NCBI GenBank assembly: GCA_009744235.1
Contig: WPHV01000002.1
Location: forward strand, 434,001-498,000
Length of the DNA: 64,000 nucleotides
DNA from: Gillisella vitis
Lineage (GTDB): Bacteria > Pseudomonadota > Alphaproteobacteria > Rhizobiales > Rhizobiaceae
Direction: 5' to 3'
Within the stretch, counting starts at the first letter, position 1. Each line of letters opens with the position of its first letter. Under the pieces are notes generated by a model. That model was given only the letters and a program-made list of their open reading frames with translations, had not been told where the DNA came from and did not search any database. The position numbers were made by a program, and so were the translations under genes. Of this stretch, positions 1 to 7,694 are shown one piece after another.

Positions 1-804
1 CTTGTCCGGCAGATCAGGTCACGGACGCCCGACGATCTTTCGGCAATTTCCACCGATGGTCTGCCGCGCGATCTTGTGCCGCTGGTCGGCTCGCTCAATC
101 AGTTCATGGAAAAGCTGCGCATATCCCTGACGCTTGAACGCCGCTTTGCCGATCTCGCCGCCCATCAGTTGCGCACGCCGCAGGCTGGCATAAAGCTGCT
201 GCTGCAATTGATCGAGCGGTCGGATTCGGAGGAGGAGCGACAGGCGTTGATGAAGGATCTGACCGCCAGCAATGAGCGGGCGATGCATCTGATCGAGCAG
301 ATGCTCAATCTGGCCCGCGTTAGTCATCAGCCCTTGAACCTGCAACAGACCAACCTGTTCGATCTGGTTGCCAAGGTGCTGGCAGATTTCGGTCCGGTCT
401 TCAACGAACGGCGTTTGCAGGTTGAACTTTCTGGAGATGAAGAGGCACTGGTGGCCACCGACAGCAGCTTGTTGCGAATGATGATCGACAATATCGTTGA
501 CAATGCCATCAAATATTCCCCGGATGCTGGCGCAATCCAGGTTACGATTACCTCGAAAGCGGCCTGCTGGTGTGTTTCAGTCAATGACAGCGGCCCGGGC
601 ATTCCCGTGCAGCATCGTGACAAGGTTTTCCAGCAATTCTACCGGTTGCCAACAACAGAGCGTGAGGGCACCGGGCTTGGTCTTGCCATTGCTGCGGCAA
701 TTGCGGGCCGCCTTTCGGTTGATATCGAACTGGGTGTGCCGGACTGGGGCTATGGCTTGCGCATCGACCTGCTGGTGCCAGCGGGGACGCTCACTGCGGC
801 TTGA
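1..804 (+). CDS. Sensor histidine kinase, TctE/QseC-like, C-terminal part (5' end outside window)
   Basis: The frame is open from base 1, so this is the last 267 residues of a larger membrane kinase. The visible part starts with the end of a HAMP-like segment (RDLVPLVGSLNQFMEKLR). A HisKA dimerisation domain with the phospho-acceptor box AAHQLRTPQAG follows, then a complete HATPase_c domain with the N box (DNIVDNAIKYS), the G1 box (NDSGPGIP) and the G2 box (GTGLGLAIAAAI). This layout is known for TctE/PmrB/QseC-type kinases that phosphorylate an OmpR-family regulator, and the regulator would be expected upstream, outside the window. The gene ends 178 bp before an envelope-type operon on the same strand, so it is a candidate regulator of that operon; this link is inference from position only. 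Confidence 0.9.
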   Translation, partial: LVRQIRSRTPDDLSAISTDGLPRDLVPLVGSLNQFMEKLRISLTLERRFADLAAHQLRTPQAGIKLLLQLIERSDSEEERQALMKDLTASNERAMHLIEQMLNLARVSHQPLNLQQTNLFDLVAKVLADFGPVFNERRLQVELSGDEEALVATDSSLLRMMIDNIVDNAIKYSPDAGAIQVTITSKAACWCVSVNDSGPGIPVQHRDKVFQQFYRLPTTEREGTGLGLAIAAAIAGRLSVDIELGVPDWGYGLRIDLLVPAGTLTAA

Positions 805-954
805 TCGGCGGGTTGCAGTCATAGGATGCAAATAAATGATTATAAAGCATAATTTTTAAGTGAACGAAGACACCCCAAGGCTGGTTGGCAAAAAAATCGA
901 CATTTAAGTTTCACTTCATTTTCGTCTAATCCAGCTTTCAGTTCGCGGTTCTAG

Positions 955-979
955 GGTTCCTTCACAGATTGAAGGAACC
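955..979 (+). promoter_or_regulatory. Perfect hairpin covering the ribosome-binding site of the eight-gene operon
   Basis: GGTTCCTTC (955-963) and GAAGGAACC (971-979) form a perfect 9-bp stem with a 7-nt loop, ending 3 bases before the ATG at 983. The only Shine-Dalgarno-like sequence, GAAGGA (971-976), lies inside the 3' arm. The dyad could hide the ribosome-binding site in the mRNA or be an operator in the DNA. The sequence supports the dyad; its function is inference. Confidence 0.6.
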
Positions 980-982
980 ACC

Positions 983-1687
983 ATGCAAGCTTTCTGCGAT
1001 TTTGACGGCACGATATCGAAACAGGACGTCACTGACCTCGTCCTGGAGCGGTTCGCCCTGCCTGAATGGACCGATATCGAACAACAATGGGAAGCGGGAG
1101 AAATCAACTCCGCTGAATGCATGCGGGCTCAGATCCGTCTGCTTCAGGCCTATCGGCATGAGATCGACCGGTTTCTCGGTGAGGTCGAAATCGACGCTGG
1201 CTTTCCTGAATTTCGTCGGTTCTGCCTCCAGAACCATATCCGCCTGACCATCGTCAGCGACGGTGTCGATTATTTCATTCGCCGTGTTCTTAGCCATCAC
1301 GGCATCACCGATATCGAAGTGGTTGCCAACCGCATGCTGGAGCCCTCCTGCGGTAACCCGACGGTTTTCGACCTCGACCACCCCTTTGCCAGCCAAAACT
1401 GCGTCACCGGATCGGGTGTCTGCAAATGCAATGTCATCCGCTCCGGCGATGCGGATCACATTTATATCGGCGATGGCCGCTCGGATTTCTGCGTCTCCAG
1501 CCATGCCGCCAAGCTGATCTTCGCCAAATCCAAACTGGCGGTCCATTGCCAGGAAAACCGGATCCCCTTCATCGCTTACCGCGATTTCACCGATATCACA
1601 GCCGCACTCAAGACCTTGAAGACCAAGTCCCTGGCGATTGGGGCTGGTGCTGCTGTGACCACTGTTCCTGCATCAAAAATAGCTTAG
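983..1687 (+). CDS. HAD-IB phosphatase, MtnX/SerB-like
   Basis: This is a 234-aa soluble HAD-superfamily phosphatase. Motif I is CDFDGT, with the nucleophile Asp6 and acid/base Asp8. Motif II is the Ser in TIVSDG and motif III is IGDGRSD. The family removes phosphate from small phospho-metabolites such as phosphoserine or the methionine-salvage intermediate handled by MtnX. No other methionine-salvage gene lies nearby, so the MtnX reaction is unlikely to be its job here. It is the first gene of an eight-gene operon, starts just after a hairpin that contains its ribosome-binding site, and is followed 13 bp later by an aminotransferase. A phosphatase next to an aminotransferase recalls serine-type biosynthesis, but the substrate is unknown. 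Confidence 0.85.
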   Translation: MQAFCDFDGTISKQDVTDLVLERFALPEWTDIEQQWEAGEINSAECMRAQIRLLQAYRHEIDRFLGEVEIDAGFPEFRRFCLQNHIRLTIVSDGVDYFIRRVLSHHGITDIEVVANRMLEPSCGNPTVFDLDHPFASQNCVTGSGVCKCNVIRSGDADHIYIGDGRSDFCVSSHAAKLIFAKSKLAVHCQENRIPFIAYRDFTDITAALKTLKTKSLAIGAGAAVTTVPASKIA

Positions 1688-1700
1688 GGAAAACAAGCAT

Positions 1701-3113
1701 ATGCGTGCAACGTTCAAGATTGCCGAACCGCCCGTCGTCTCGCCTTCAGAAGACGAGTTGAGAGAACTCGAGAACCTCTATTGTTCTCATGGCGATACCG
1801 TCCATTATACGGATAAGCCGAAATTCTTCGAAGGTTGTGAAGGCTCGTTTGTCTACGATGCCAGCCAGACGCCGTTTCTCGACCTGCAAATGTGGTATTC
1901 CGCCGTCAATTTCGGCTATCGCAACGAGCGGCTGAACAATGCGGCCCATCGTCAGCTCGACCAGCTTCCGCAGGTCGCGTCCCAATATCTACACCGGGAA
2001 AAAGTCGAGCTTGCCGCGCTGATTGCCCGCGATGCGGAACAGAAATTCGGCCATAAAGGCCGCGTCCATTTCAATGTCGGCGGCTCGCAGGCTGTCGAGG
2101 ATTCGCTAAAGCTGGTGCGCAATTTCACCGGTGGCAAAAGCCTGATGTTCGCCTTTGAGGGCGGCTATCATGGCCGCACGCTCGGCGCGAGCGCGATTAC
2201 CTCAAGCTATCGCTACCGCCGCCGCTACGGCCATTTCAGCGACCGCGCTCAGTTCATCGAGTTTCCCTATCACTTCCGCGGCCCGAAAGGCATGTCGAAG
2301 GAGGAATATGGTGAGGTCTGCGTACAGAAATTCGCCCGCCTGTTTGAAAGCGAATATAACGGTGTCTGGGATCCCAAGGCTGGTAAATCCGAATATGCCG
2401 CTTTCTATGTCGAGCCGATCCAGGGCACCGGCGGCTATGTCATTCCGCCTATGAATTTCTTCACCGGTTTGAAGAAAGTGCTTGATGACCACGGCATCCT
2501 GTTGGTCGTCGATGAAATCCAGATGGGCGTCTACCGCACCGGCAAGCTTTGGTCGATCGAGCATTTCGGCGTGTCGCCTGATGTTCTGGTATTCGGCAAG
2601 GCCATTACCAATGGTCTCAATCCGCTGTCCGGCATCTGGGCGCGCGAGGAAATGATCAATCCGACGATTTTCCCGCCCGGCTCGACCCATTCGACCTTCG
2701 CCAGCAATCCGATGGGCACCGCCGTTGCACTCGAAACCATGAAAATGGTCGGCGAGGGTGATTTTGGCGCCAGCGTCATGGAAAAAGGCGCCCGCTTCCT
2801 CGATGGCCTGAAGGTTCTCGAAAAGCGTCATGCCATCGTCGGAGATGTCGATGGTCTCGGCCTCGCGCTCCGCATGGAAATCTGCAAGGAAGACGGGTTT
2901 ACCCCCGACAAGGCAACGCTTGACTGGATGTCGGACGAGGGCATGAAGGGCGATATGGTTGTTGATGGCAAGACCTATGGTCTGGTGCTCGATGTCGGCG
3001 GCTACCATAAGAACGTCATCACGCTGGCTCCCAACCTGATGATCAGCAACAGCGAAATCGATCTGGCCCTCACCCTGCTCGATCAGCTGCTGACCCGCGC
3101 TGCACGGAGATAG
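1701..3113 (+). CDS. Class III PLP-dependent aminotransferase
   Basis: This 470-aa protein has the fold-type I, class III aminotransferase pattern. There is a Gly-rich phosphate-binding stretch (NVGGSQAVEDSLKL), an aromatic stacking region (EGGYHGRT), the PLP-Asp motif VVDEIQMG and the Schiff-base Lys300 in VFGKAITNGL. Class III enzymes usually move the terminal amino group of omega-amino acids or diamines (ornithine, diaminobutyrate, putrescine, GABA) to a keto acid. The ATG at 1701 follows GGGA about 10 bases upstream. It sits 13 bp after the phosphatase and 4 bp before an arginase-fold gene, so a diamine, guanidino or amino-sugar-like substrate is a fair guess, but the sequence does not identify it. 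Confidence 0.88.
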   Translation: MRATFKIAEPPVVSPSEDELRELENLYCSHGDTVHYTDKPKFFEGCEGSFVYDASQTPFLDLQMWYSAVNFGYRNERLNNAAHRQLDQLPQVASQYLHREKVELAALIARDAEQKFGHKGRVHFNVGGSQAVEDSLKLVRNFTGGKSLMFAFEGGYHGRTLGASAITSSYRYRRRYGHFSDRAQFIEFPYHFRGPKGMSKEEYGEVCVQKFARLFESEYNGVWDPKAGKSEYAAFYVEPIQGTGGYVIPPMNFFTGLKKVLDDHGILLVVDEIQMGVYRTGKLWSIEHFGVSPDVLVFGKAITNGLNPLSGIWAREEMINPTIFPPGSTHSTFASNPMGTAVALETMKMVGEGDFGASVMEKGARFLDGLKVLEKRHAIVGDVDGLGLALRMEICKEDGFTPDKATLDWMSDEGMKGDMVVDGKTYGLVLDVGGYHKNVITLAPNLMISNSEIDLALTLLDQLLTRAARR

Positions 3114-3117
3114 AGCC

Positions 3118-4071
3118 GTGCAACTCCTGCTTCTTCACCTCGATGACGCGCTGGAGTTGCAGCCTGAGTTCATGCGCACCTGCAAAATGGCAGGCGCGCA
3201 TGAACTCAACGAACAGCAAAGCGGCAGGGCTGTGCGTCTCTGGGGGCGGCAAGCCGCGCTCGACACGCTGTGGCGCAAGATCAGCCAAGCGGGACGGCAG
3301 GGTTCTGGCGAACCGCGCCTCTGTTTCATGGGGTCGGGCGATTTTCACCATGTCACATCGCTGCTGATCGATCAGGCCCTGGAAAGCCACAGCGAGCGCG
3401 TGACGGTCATTCATATCGACAATCATCCGGACTGGGTGCATTTCGATGGCGGTATGCATTGCGGTTCCTGGGTAAACCGCACCCTTGCCAATCCGCAGGT
3501 CGATAAAGTCATCACCATCGGCGTCTGTAGCAATGATCTGGAGACGCCGGAGCGTAAGGGTGCAAATCTTGACCTGCTGACCAGCGGTCGGCTGGAGCTT
3601 TACCCGTACGCACATCCGCCTAGCCGGGTGAAGGCCAGTTACGGTTCCGGCCAATCCTACAGGCAGCATGCCCGCGACCTCTATTGGCAAACCATCGCCG
3701 AGATCGGCGAAATGAATTTTATCGACCGGTTGCTGGCCAGTATTCAGACCGACTGCGTCTACATCACTCTGGACAAGGATGTTCTGGTTCAGGGCGATGC
3801 GGTGACCAATTGGGACCAGGGGCAAATGCAGATGCCCTATGTCCTGTCGATCATCAGCGCGATTGGTGAGCGCTATCGGATTATCGGTGCCGATGTGACG
3901 GGGGATTATTCCCGTCCAGATTATAGCGGCACTCTCTGGACCCGATTGCTGAAAAAGGGCGAGATCCTGATTGATCAACCCCGCCATACATGTCCCAGTC
4001 CGCAGATCTGCACCATTAACAGCTCCGCCAATCTCGCGCTGCTGGATGTGTTCGGGGAGCAGATGCGATGA
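3118..4071 (+). CDS. Arginase/ureohydrolase-fold protein, divergent
   Basis: This 317-aa protein starts at GTG 3118, four bases after the aminotransferase stop. The metal-binding layout of the ureohydrolase superfamily is present in altered form: GSGDFHH (His77/78), IDNHPDW (Asp101, His103, Asp105) and TLDKD (Asp219, Asp221). These correspond to the usual GGDHS, DAHxD and SxDxDxxDP motifs of arginase, agmatinase and formiminoglutamase. The six metal-ligand positions seem kept, while the substrate-binding residues around them differ. It therefore probably hydrolyses a C-N bond in a guanidino- or amide-like compound, or acts as an acyl-amide hydrolase like the related deacetylases. The next gene overlaps by ATGA. 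No specific substrate is claimed. Confidence 0.7.
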   Translation: MQLLLLHLDDALELQPEFMRTCKMAGAHELNEQQSGRAVRLWGRQAALDTLWRKISQAGRQGSGEPRLCFMGSGDFHHVTSLLIDQALESHSERVTVIHIDNHPDWVHFDGGMHCGSWVNRTLANPQVDKVITIGVCSNDLETPERKGANLDLLTSGRLELYPYAHPPSRVKASYGSGQSYRQHARDLYWQTIAEIGEMNFIDRLLASIQTDCVYITLDKDVLVQGDAVTNWDQGQMQMPYVLSIISAIGERYRIIGADVTGDYSRPDYSGTLWTRLLKKGEILIDQPRHTCPSPQICTINSSANLALLDVFGEQMR

Positions 4072-4421
4072 AACAAGGGCTTGATCTGTCGATGTTGGCG
4101 CTGATCTTGTTCTGCATCCTGACGGAGACAGGCCGTGAGATCTGCTTCAAAAAAGGGGCGGGCGCGGGCGATGCCAGACAGATGGTCCTGCGGCCCGTCG
4201 TCTGGGCCGGGATCTGCTTTTGGCTGATCGAACTGCTGGCCTGGAGCCGGGTGCTGGCCAGTGTTTCGCTGTCCATCGCCTTTCCGATCATGGCGATGAG
4301 CTATGCCACCATCACGATTGCCGGTGCGGTGATCTTCAAGGAATCCATCAACCTTCGCCATGCCGTCGGGGTCGCGCTTGTGACTGCCGGTGTGGTCTGT
4401 GTCGGAGCAACAGGACTATGA
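4068..4421 (+). CDS. Small four-helix transporter, ArnE/EmrE-like (first of two)
   Basis: This 117-aa protein has four hydrophobic helices (about 9-27, 40-60, 65-87 and 94-114). The helix 3 motif LSIAFPIMAMSYATIT resembles the VPLNIAYPMLSL stretch of ArnE/ArnF, the subunits that flip undecaprenyl-phosphate-aminoarabinose. Helix 1 keeps an acidic residue, Glu20 in ILTETGREICFKKG, at the place of the substrate/proton-coupling Glu14 of EmrE. Its start overlaps the arginase-like stop (ATGA) and its stop overlaps the desaturase start. A second, different small transporter closes the operon, so the two probably form a hetero-dimer, as ArnE/ArnF or MdtI/MdtJ do. A flipped lipid or an exported cation are both possible. 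Confidence 0.75.
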   Translation: MKQGLDLSMLALILFCILTETGREICFKKGAGAGDARQMVLRPVVWAGICFWLIELLAWSRVLASVSLSIAFPIMAMSYATITIAGAVIFKESINLRHAVGVALVTAGVVCVGATGL

Positions 4422-5299
4422 AACTCTTTGCCTATTCGAAATGGGATAGTGTGTCTGTCGCCGCAGCATTGCTGCATCTGGCCTTCAATATCTATCTGAT
4501 TGCCGGGTTCGAGAGCCGGCCACTCTGGCTCTCTTTCATCCTTGCCTGCATTTATGCGCTGTCGATTTCCTGGAACATCAACAGCATTTCCCACAATTTC
4601 ATTCACACGCCCTATTTCAAGCCGCGCTGGATGAATTATGCCTTCAGCCTGCTGGAATCGATCACCATTGGCTTTTCCCAGACCTATTATCACTGGGTCC
4701 ATATGCGCCATCATTCCGGCAATAGCGACCGGCCGGATGAGAGCGGCAAGACCGTCGATCTGCTGTCGATCTACAAGCATGGCAAGAATGGCGAGCCGGA
4801 AAACGTGTTTTCCTACACGTTTCTCAGTTTCTTTCGTGACGATCTGGGCGAAATCCATCGGGCTATCGCTGCCAAGCGGCCATTTGAAGCCAAGTGGGGG
4901 CGGATCGAACTGATCGCCTTCATTGTCGTCGCGCTGGCGGCCCTGGCCTATGACTGGAAGGCGACACTGTTTCTCGTTCCCTTCTATTATCTCGGCAATT
5001 GCCTGTCTTCCCTCAATGGTTACTACGAGCATCTGCATGGTGATCCGGACGAGCCTATTGCCTGGGGTGTCAGCAGTTACAAGAGCTTCTACAACTGGCT
5101 GTGGTTCGGCAACGGCTATCATGCCGAACATCATTACCGGCCCAAAACCCATTGGACGCAATTGCCGCTGCTGCATGACCGGATCAAGGATGAGCAGGAA
5201 AAAGCTGGCACACACGTCATCAGCACCTGCCACGCGCTCGGCTTCATTGCCAAGGAGAACCTGGCCAAAGAGACCATGCCAGGCGAGGGCGTGCGATGA
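4418..5299 (+). CDS. Membrane fatty-acid desaturase/hydroxylase family protein
   Basis: This 293-aa integral membrane di-iron protein has three His boxes: SHNFIH (His59/63), HMRHH (His95/98/99) and HAEHH (His235/238/239). An extra EHLHGD lies near residue 204. Hydrophobic spans lie near 12-32, 36-55, 165-178 and 182-198. The family inserts a double bond or hydroxyl group into acyl chains or other hydrophobic substrates at the inner membrane. The start at ATG 4418 is chosen because it overlaps the preceding stop codon; an in-frame extension upstream would lie wholly inside the transporter gene. The next gene overlaps by ATGA. In this operon it may modify an acyl chain of the final product; this is inference. 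Confidence 0.85.
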   Translation: MKLFAYSKWDSVSVAAALLHLAFNIYLIAGFESRPLWLSFILACIYALSISWNINSISHNFIHTPYFKPRWMNYAFSLLESITIGFSQTYYHWVHMRHHSGNSDRPDESGKTVDLLSIYKHGKNGEPENVFSYTFLSFFRDDLGEIHRAIAAKRPFEAKWGRIELIAFIVVALAALAYDWKATLFLVPFYYLGNCLSSLNGYYEHLHGDPDEPIAWGVSSYKSFYNWLWFGNGYHAEHHYRPKTHWTQLPLLHDRIKDEQEKAGTHVISTCHALGFIAKENLAKETMPGEGVR

Positions 5300-6111
5300 G
5301 CACCGATGCGCTCTCGTTTTTTCAGGAAGGCAGCAATGGCAGCGGCATCCTCCTTGTCCACGGGTTGACCGGGGCGCCTGCGGAGATGCGGCTGGTCGCC
5401 CGACAATTGCACCGGCGCGGATATTCGGTTTATGCCCCGCTGCTGGCAGGCCATGGAACGGACGAAGCAGCCTTGCGCAAGACGCGCTGGCAGGATTGGC
5501 TTGAGAGCGTTGAGGAGGCCGGTCAGGTTCTGGCCTCACGGGTCGATGCAGCCTTTGCCGCTGGCATTTGCGCCGGTGGAAAGCTGGCGCTGATGGCGGC
5601 GGATCGTCAGCCTTTGACGCTGCGGGCGGCGGCCATCTACTCGCCCTGTTTCCATTACGATGGCTGGGACATTCCCCGCCATTACAATTTCATGGCCCGC
5701 AATATCCGCTGGCTGGCGAAGATTCCGTTCCTGGACCGGCTGAGGTTTCACGAAACCCGTTCGCTCGGCATTAAGGACGACCGGCTGCGCAACAAGATTG
5801 CCGCCATGAATGGCGACGGCATGCTGGAGAGCTTCCCCGGCAAGGGATTGGTGGAAATGGACAAGCTCGGGCGCGTGTTGAAAGCCCGGCTGCCTTTGAT
5901 GCAGACGCCGACGCTGATCGTTCACTCGCTTGAGGACGATGTCAGCAGCCCAAGCCATGCGCAATATATCTCGTCCCATCTCGGCGGGCCGCGCGAACTG
6001 CATTGGCTACGGGACAGCTATCACATGATCCATATGGACCGCCAGCATCGGCACGTTGCTGATCTGACTGCGGATTTTTTCGAGGCTCATTATGTACCGG
6101 ACCGAGCATAA
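5296..6111 (+). CDS. Alpha/beta hydrolase, carboxylesterase-like, with Cys nucleophile
   Basis: This 271-aa protein has the alpha/beta-hydrolase layout of Est30-type carboxylesterases. The oxyanion-hole motif is VHGLTGAPAEM (residues 21-31). The nucleophile elbow reads AGICAGGKLAL, so Cys92 stands where these enzymes usually have Ser in GxSxG. A candidate acid Asp lies in HSLEDDVSSP and a candidate His in SYHMIHMD. The codon is a clear TGC. Cys-nucleophile members of the fold include PHA synthases and dienelactone hydrolase, so an acyl-transfer role is as likely as simple hydrolysis. The start overlaps the desaturase stop by ATGA. With the desaturase and the GNAT-like protein it suggests acyl-chain handling in this operon. 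Confidence 0.8.
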   Translation: MSTDALSFFQEGSNGSGILLVHGLTGAPAEMRLVARQLHRRGYSVYAPLLAGHGTDEAALRKTRWQDWLESVEEAGQVLASRVDAAFAAGICAGGKLALMAADRQPLTLRAAAIYSPCFHYDGWDIPRHYNFMARNIRWLAKIPFLDRLRFHETRSLGIKDDRLRNKIAAMNGDGMLESFPGKGLVEMDKLGRVLKARLPLMQTPTLIVHSLEDDVSSPSHAQYISSHLGGPRELHWLRDSYHMIHMDRQHRHVADLTADFFEAHYVPDRA

Positions 6112-7321
6112 CATGTCCGAAAATATAGCGGTGAAATCTGCGGCCCCAGACGATGTCATGCACAATCGCGTCATGCTTGATGTGGTTCGCGGTTTTGATA
6201 CTCGCATTGCAACCTCCATTGCCGATATTGATCGTGATGAGTGGGACCATTGTTTTCCCGGCGAACCTGAGGCCTACGACTATCTGCTGACCGTGGAAAC
6301 CGCGGGGATATCAGGCTTTGAATGGTGCTACGCCACGGTCTATGAAGGCGGCTACCTTGTTGCGGCCATGCCAGCCTTCATCACACGCTATGCCTTGGAC
6401 ACCACGCTTGAGGCGGGCGGCGTCCGTGACGCGATCGCTAGGTTGCGCCGTATCTTCCCAAGATTCCTGACCTTGCCACTGGCCTGCCTGGGCTCGCCTT
6501 GCACGGAGACCGGCAATCTCGGTTTTCACCCCTCGGTCAGGCCTGATCGCCGAGAGGGTCTGTTTCAGGCGCTGTTGAGCAGTTTTGAGGATTACGCCAA
6601 GACACGCAAATGCGTGCTGGGCGCACTGAAGGATATTCCGCAGCCGGTGGAGGCCGGGATTGACCGCATTATCAAGGACCATGGCTATGCGCCGTTGGGC
6701 GGCATGCCGACCGCCTGGCTTGCCATTGATTTCAACGATATGGACAGCTATTTTGCCCGTCTCTCATCGTCGACGCGCAAGGACATGCGGCGCAAATTGC
6801 GGGCGCGCGAAAAGGTCAGGGTCGAATACCACACGCAATTCGGTGACCATCTGCCACGGATCATGCAGCTTTATAACGAGACGCGGACCCGGAGCGAATG
6901 GCAGTTCGAGGAGCTGACACCGGCCTATTTCGAAGGCATTTTGAAGACTATGCCCGGCCGGTCTTTCTGCACCCTGTATTTTGTCGGGGACGAATTGCTG
7001 GCGGCCAACCTGATGGTTCATAACGATCACACCCTGATCGACAAGTTTTTCTGCATGGATGAAAAGGCGGGGCGTCCCTACAATCTCTATTATCTCAGCT
7101 GGTTCGAGAATATCGGCTATTGCCTAAAGAACGGCTTGACGCGCTATCAGAGTGGTCAGGCCTATTATAGCAACAAGGTGCGGCTGGGCAGTAGGCTAAC
7201 GCCGAATGAAATGTATTTCCGTCATCGTAATCCTGTCGTTCAGCGTCTGTTGCGCATGGTTGCGCCCTATTTCGCCGCAGATGAAGCGAGCGCAGTTCAA
7301 CCGAGCGAGGGCGACGCATGA
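6092..7321 (+). CDS. GNAT/FemAB-like N-acyltransferase
   Basis: This 409-aa soluble protein has two GNAT-like halves. The C-terminal half carries the pattern seen in FemAB/BioF2-like and COG3146-type acyltransferases: SSSTRKDMRRKLR at about residues 225-237, then GDELLAANLMVH and IGYCLKNGLTRYQSGQ. Such proteins transfer acyl or aminoacyl groups to amines. The ATG at 6092 is preferred because GAGG (6082-6085) sits 6 bases upstream; it overlaps the hydrolase gene by 20 bp. A second in-frame ATG at 6113 has a poorer ribosome site. The stop overlaps the next start by ATGA. It probably acylates the amino group set by the aminotransferase; this is inference, and donor and acceptor are unknown. Confidence 0.75.
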   Translation: MYRTEHNMSENIAVKSAAPDDVMHNRVMLDVVRGFDTRIATSIADIDRDEWDHCFPGEPEAYDYLLTVETAGISGFEWCYATVYEGGYLVAAMPAFITRYALDTTLEAGGVRDAIARLRRIFPRFLTLPLACLGSPCTETGNLGFHPSVRPDRREGLFQALLSSFEDYAKTRKCVLGALKDIPQPVEAGIDRIIKDHGYAPLGGMPTAWLAIDFNDMDSYFARLSSSTRKDMRRKLRAREKVRVEYHTQFGDHLPRIMQLYNETRTRSEWQFEELTPAYFEGILKTMPGRSFCTLYFVGDELLAANLMVHNDHTLIDKFFCMDEKAGRPYNLYYLSWFENIGYCLKNGLTRYQSGQAYYSNKVRLGSRLTPNEMYFRHRNPVVQRLLRMVAPYFAADEASAVQPSEGDA

Positions 7322-7686
7322 AACTGCTTCGCCTGTCATGGCTGGCCGTGCCGGTACTCAATACGGCCCAGCAGATGTTTTTGAAACTTGGTGCCGATCA
7401 GGCCGATACCGCGCACGGATCGGCGTTTTTCGAACATGTCTTCCTGTCACACTGGTTTCTTGCTGCCGTTGTGGCGGAAATCGTCTGTTTTATCGTCTGG
7501 ATGTCGGTGCTGGCCGATCTGCCGCTCAGCAAGGCATTTCCATTATCCGCTGTCAGCTATGTGCTGATCATGGCAATGGCCTGGTTCATGTTTGACGAGC
7601 CGGTCAGGCTTTTGACGCTGATTGGCACGGCGACAATCCTGGCTGGCGCCTGGTGCATTGCGACGGCGTCAAAGTCTGGGGCCTGA
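7318..7686 (+). CDS. Small four-helix transporter, ArnE/ArnF-like (second of two)
   Basis: This 122-aa protein has four hydrophobic helices. The middle part, VLADLPLSKAFPLSAVSY followed by FMFDEPVRLLTLIG, is close in pattern to ArnE/ArnF (VPLNIAYPML, then a (F/H)EP motif before the last helix). Unlike the first small transporter of the operon, helix 1 (VPVLNTAQQMFLKLGA) has no acidic residue where EmrE has Glu14, so the two subunits are not equivalent. This supports an asymmetric hetero-dimer. It is the last gene of the operon, overlaps the acyltransferase by ATGA and ends 8 bp before the convergent mipA-like gene. The likely cargo is the product of the operon. Confidence 0.75.
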   Translation: MKLLRLSWLAVPVLNTAQQMFLKLGADQADTAHGSAFFEHVFLSHWFLAAVVAEIVCFIVWMSVLADLPLSKAFPLSAVSYVLIMAMAWFMFDEPVRLLTLIGTATILAGAWCIATASKSGA

Positions 7687-7694
7687 GGCCGCGT

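Noticed and set aside
983..1687. Methionine-salvage enzyme MtnX
   Set aside because: Only the HAD-IB motifs support it; no other methionine-salvage genes are present and the operon context differs.
4220..4417. Upstream in-frame start for the desaturase
   Set aside because: This stretch lies inside the first transporter gene in another frame; the ATG at 4418 overlaps the preceding stop as elsewhere in the operon.
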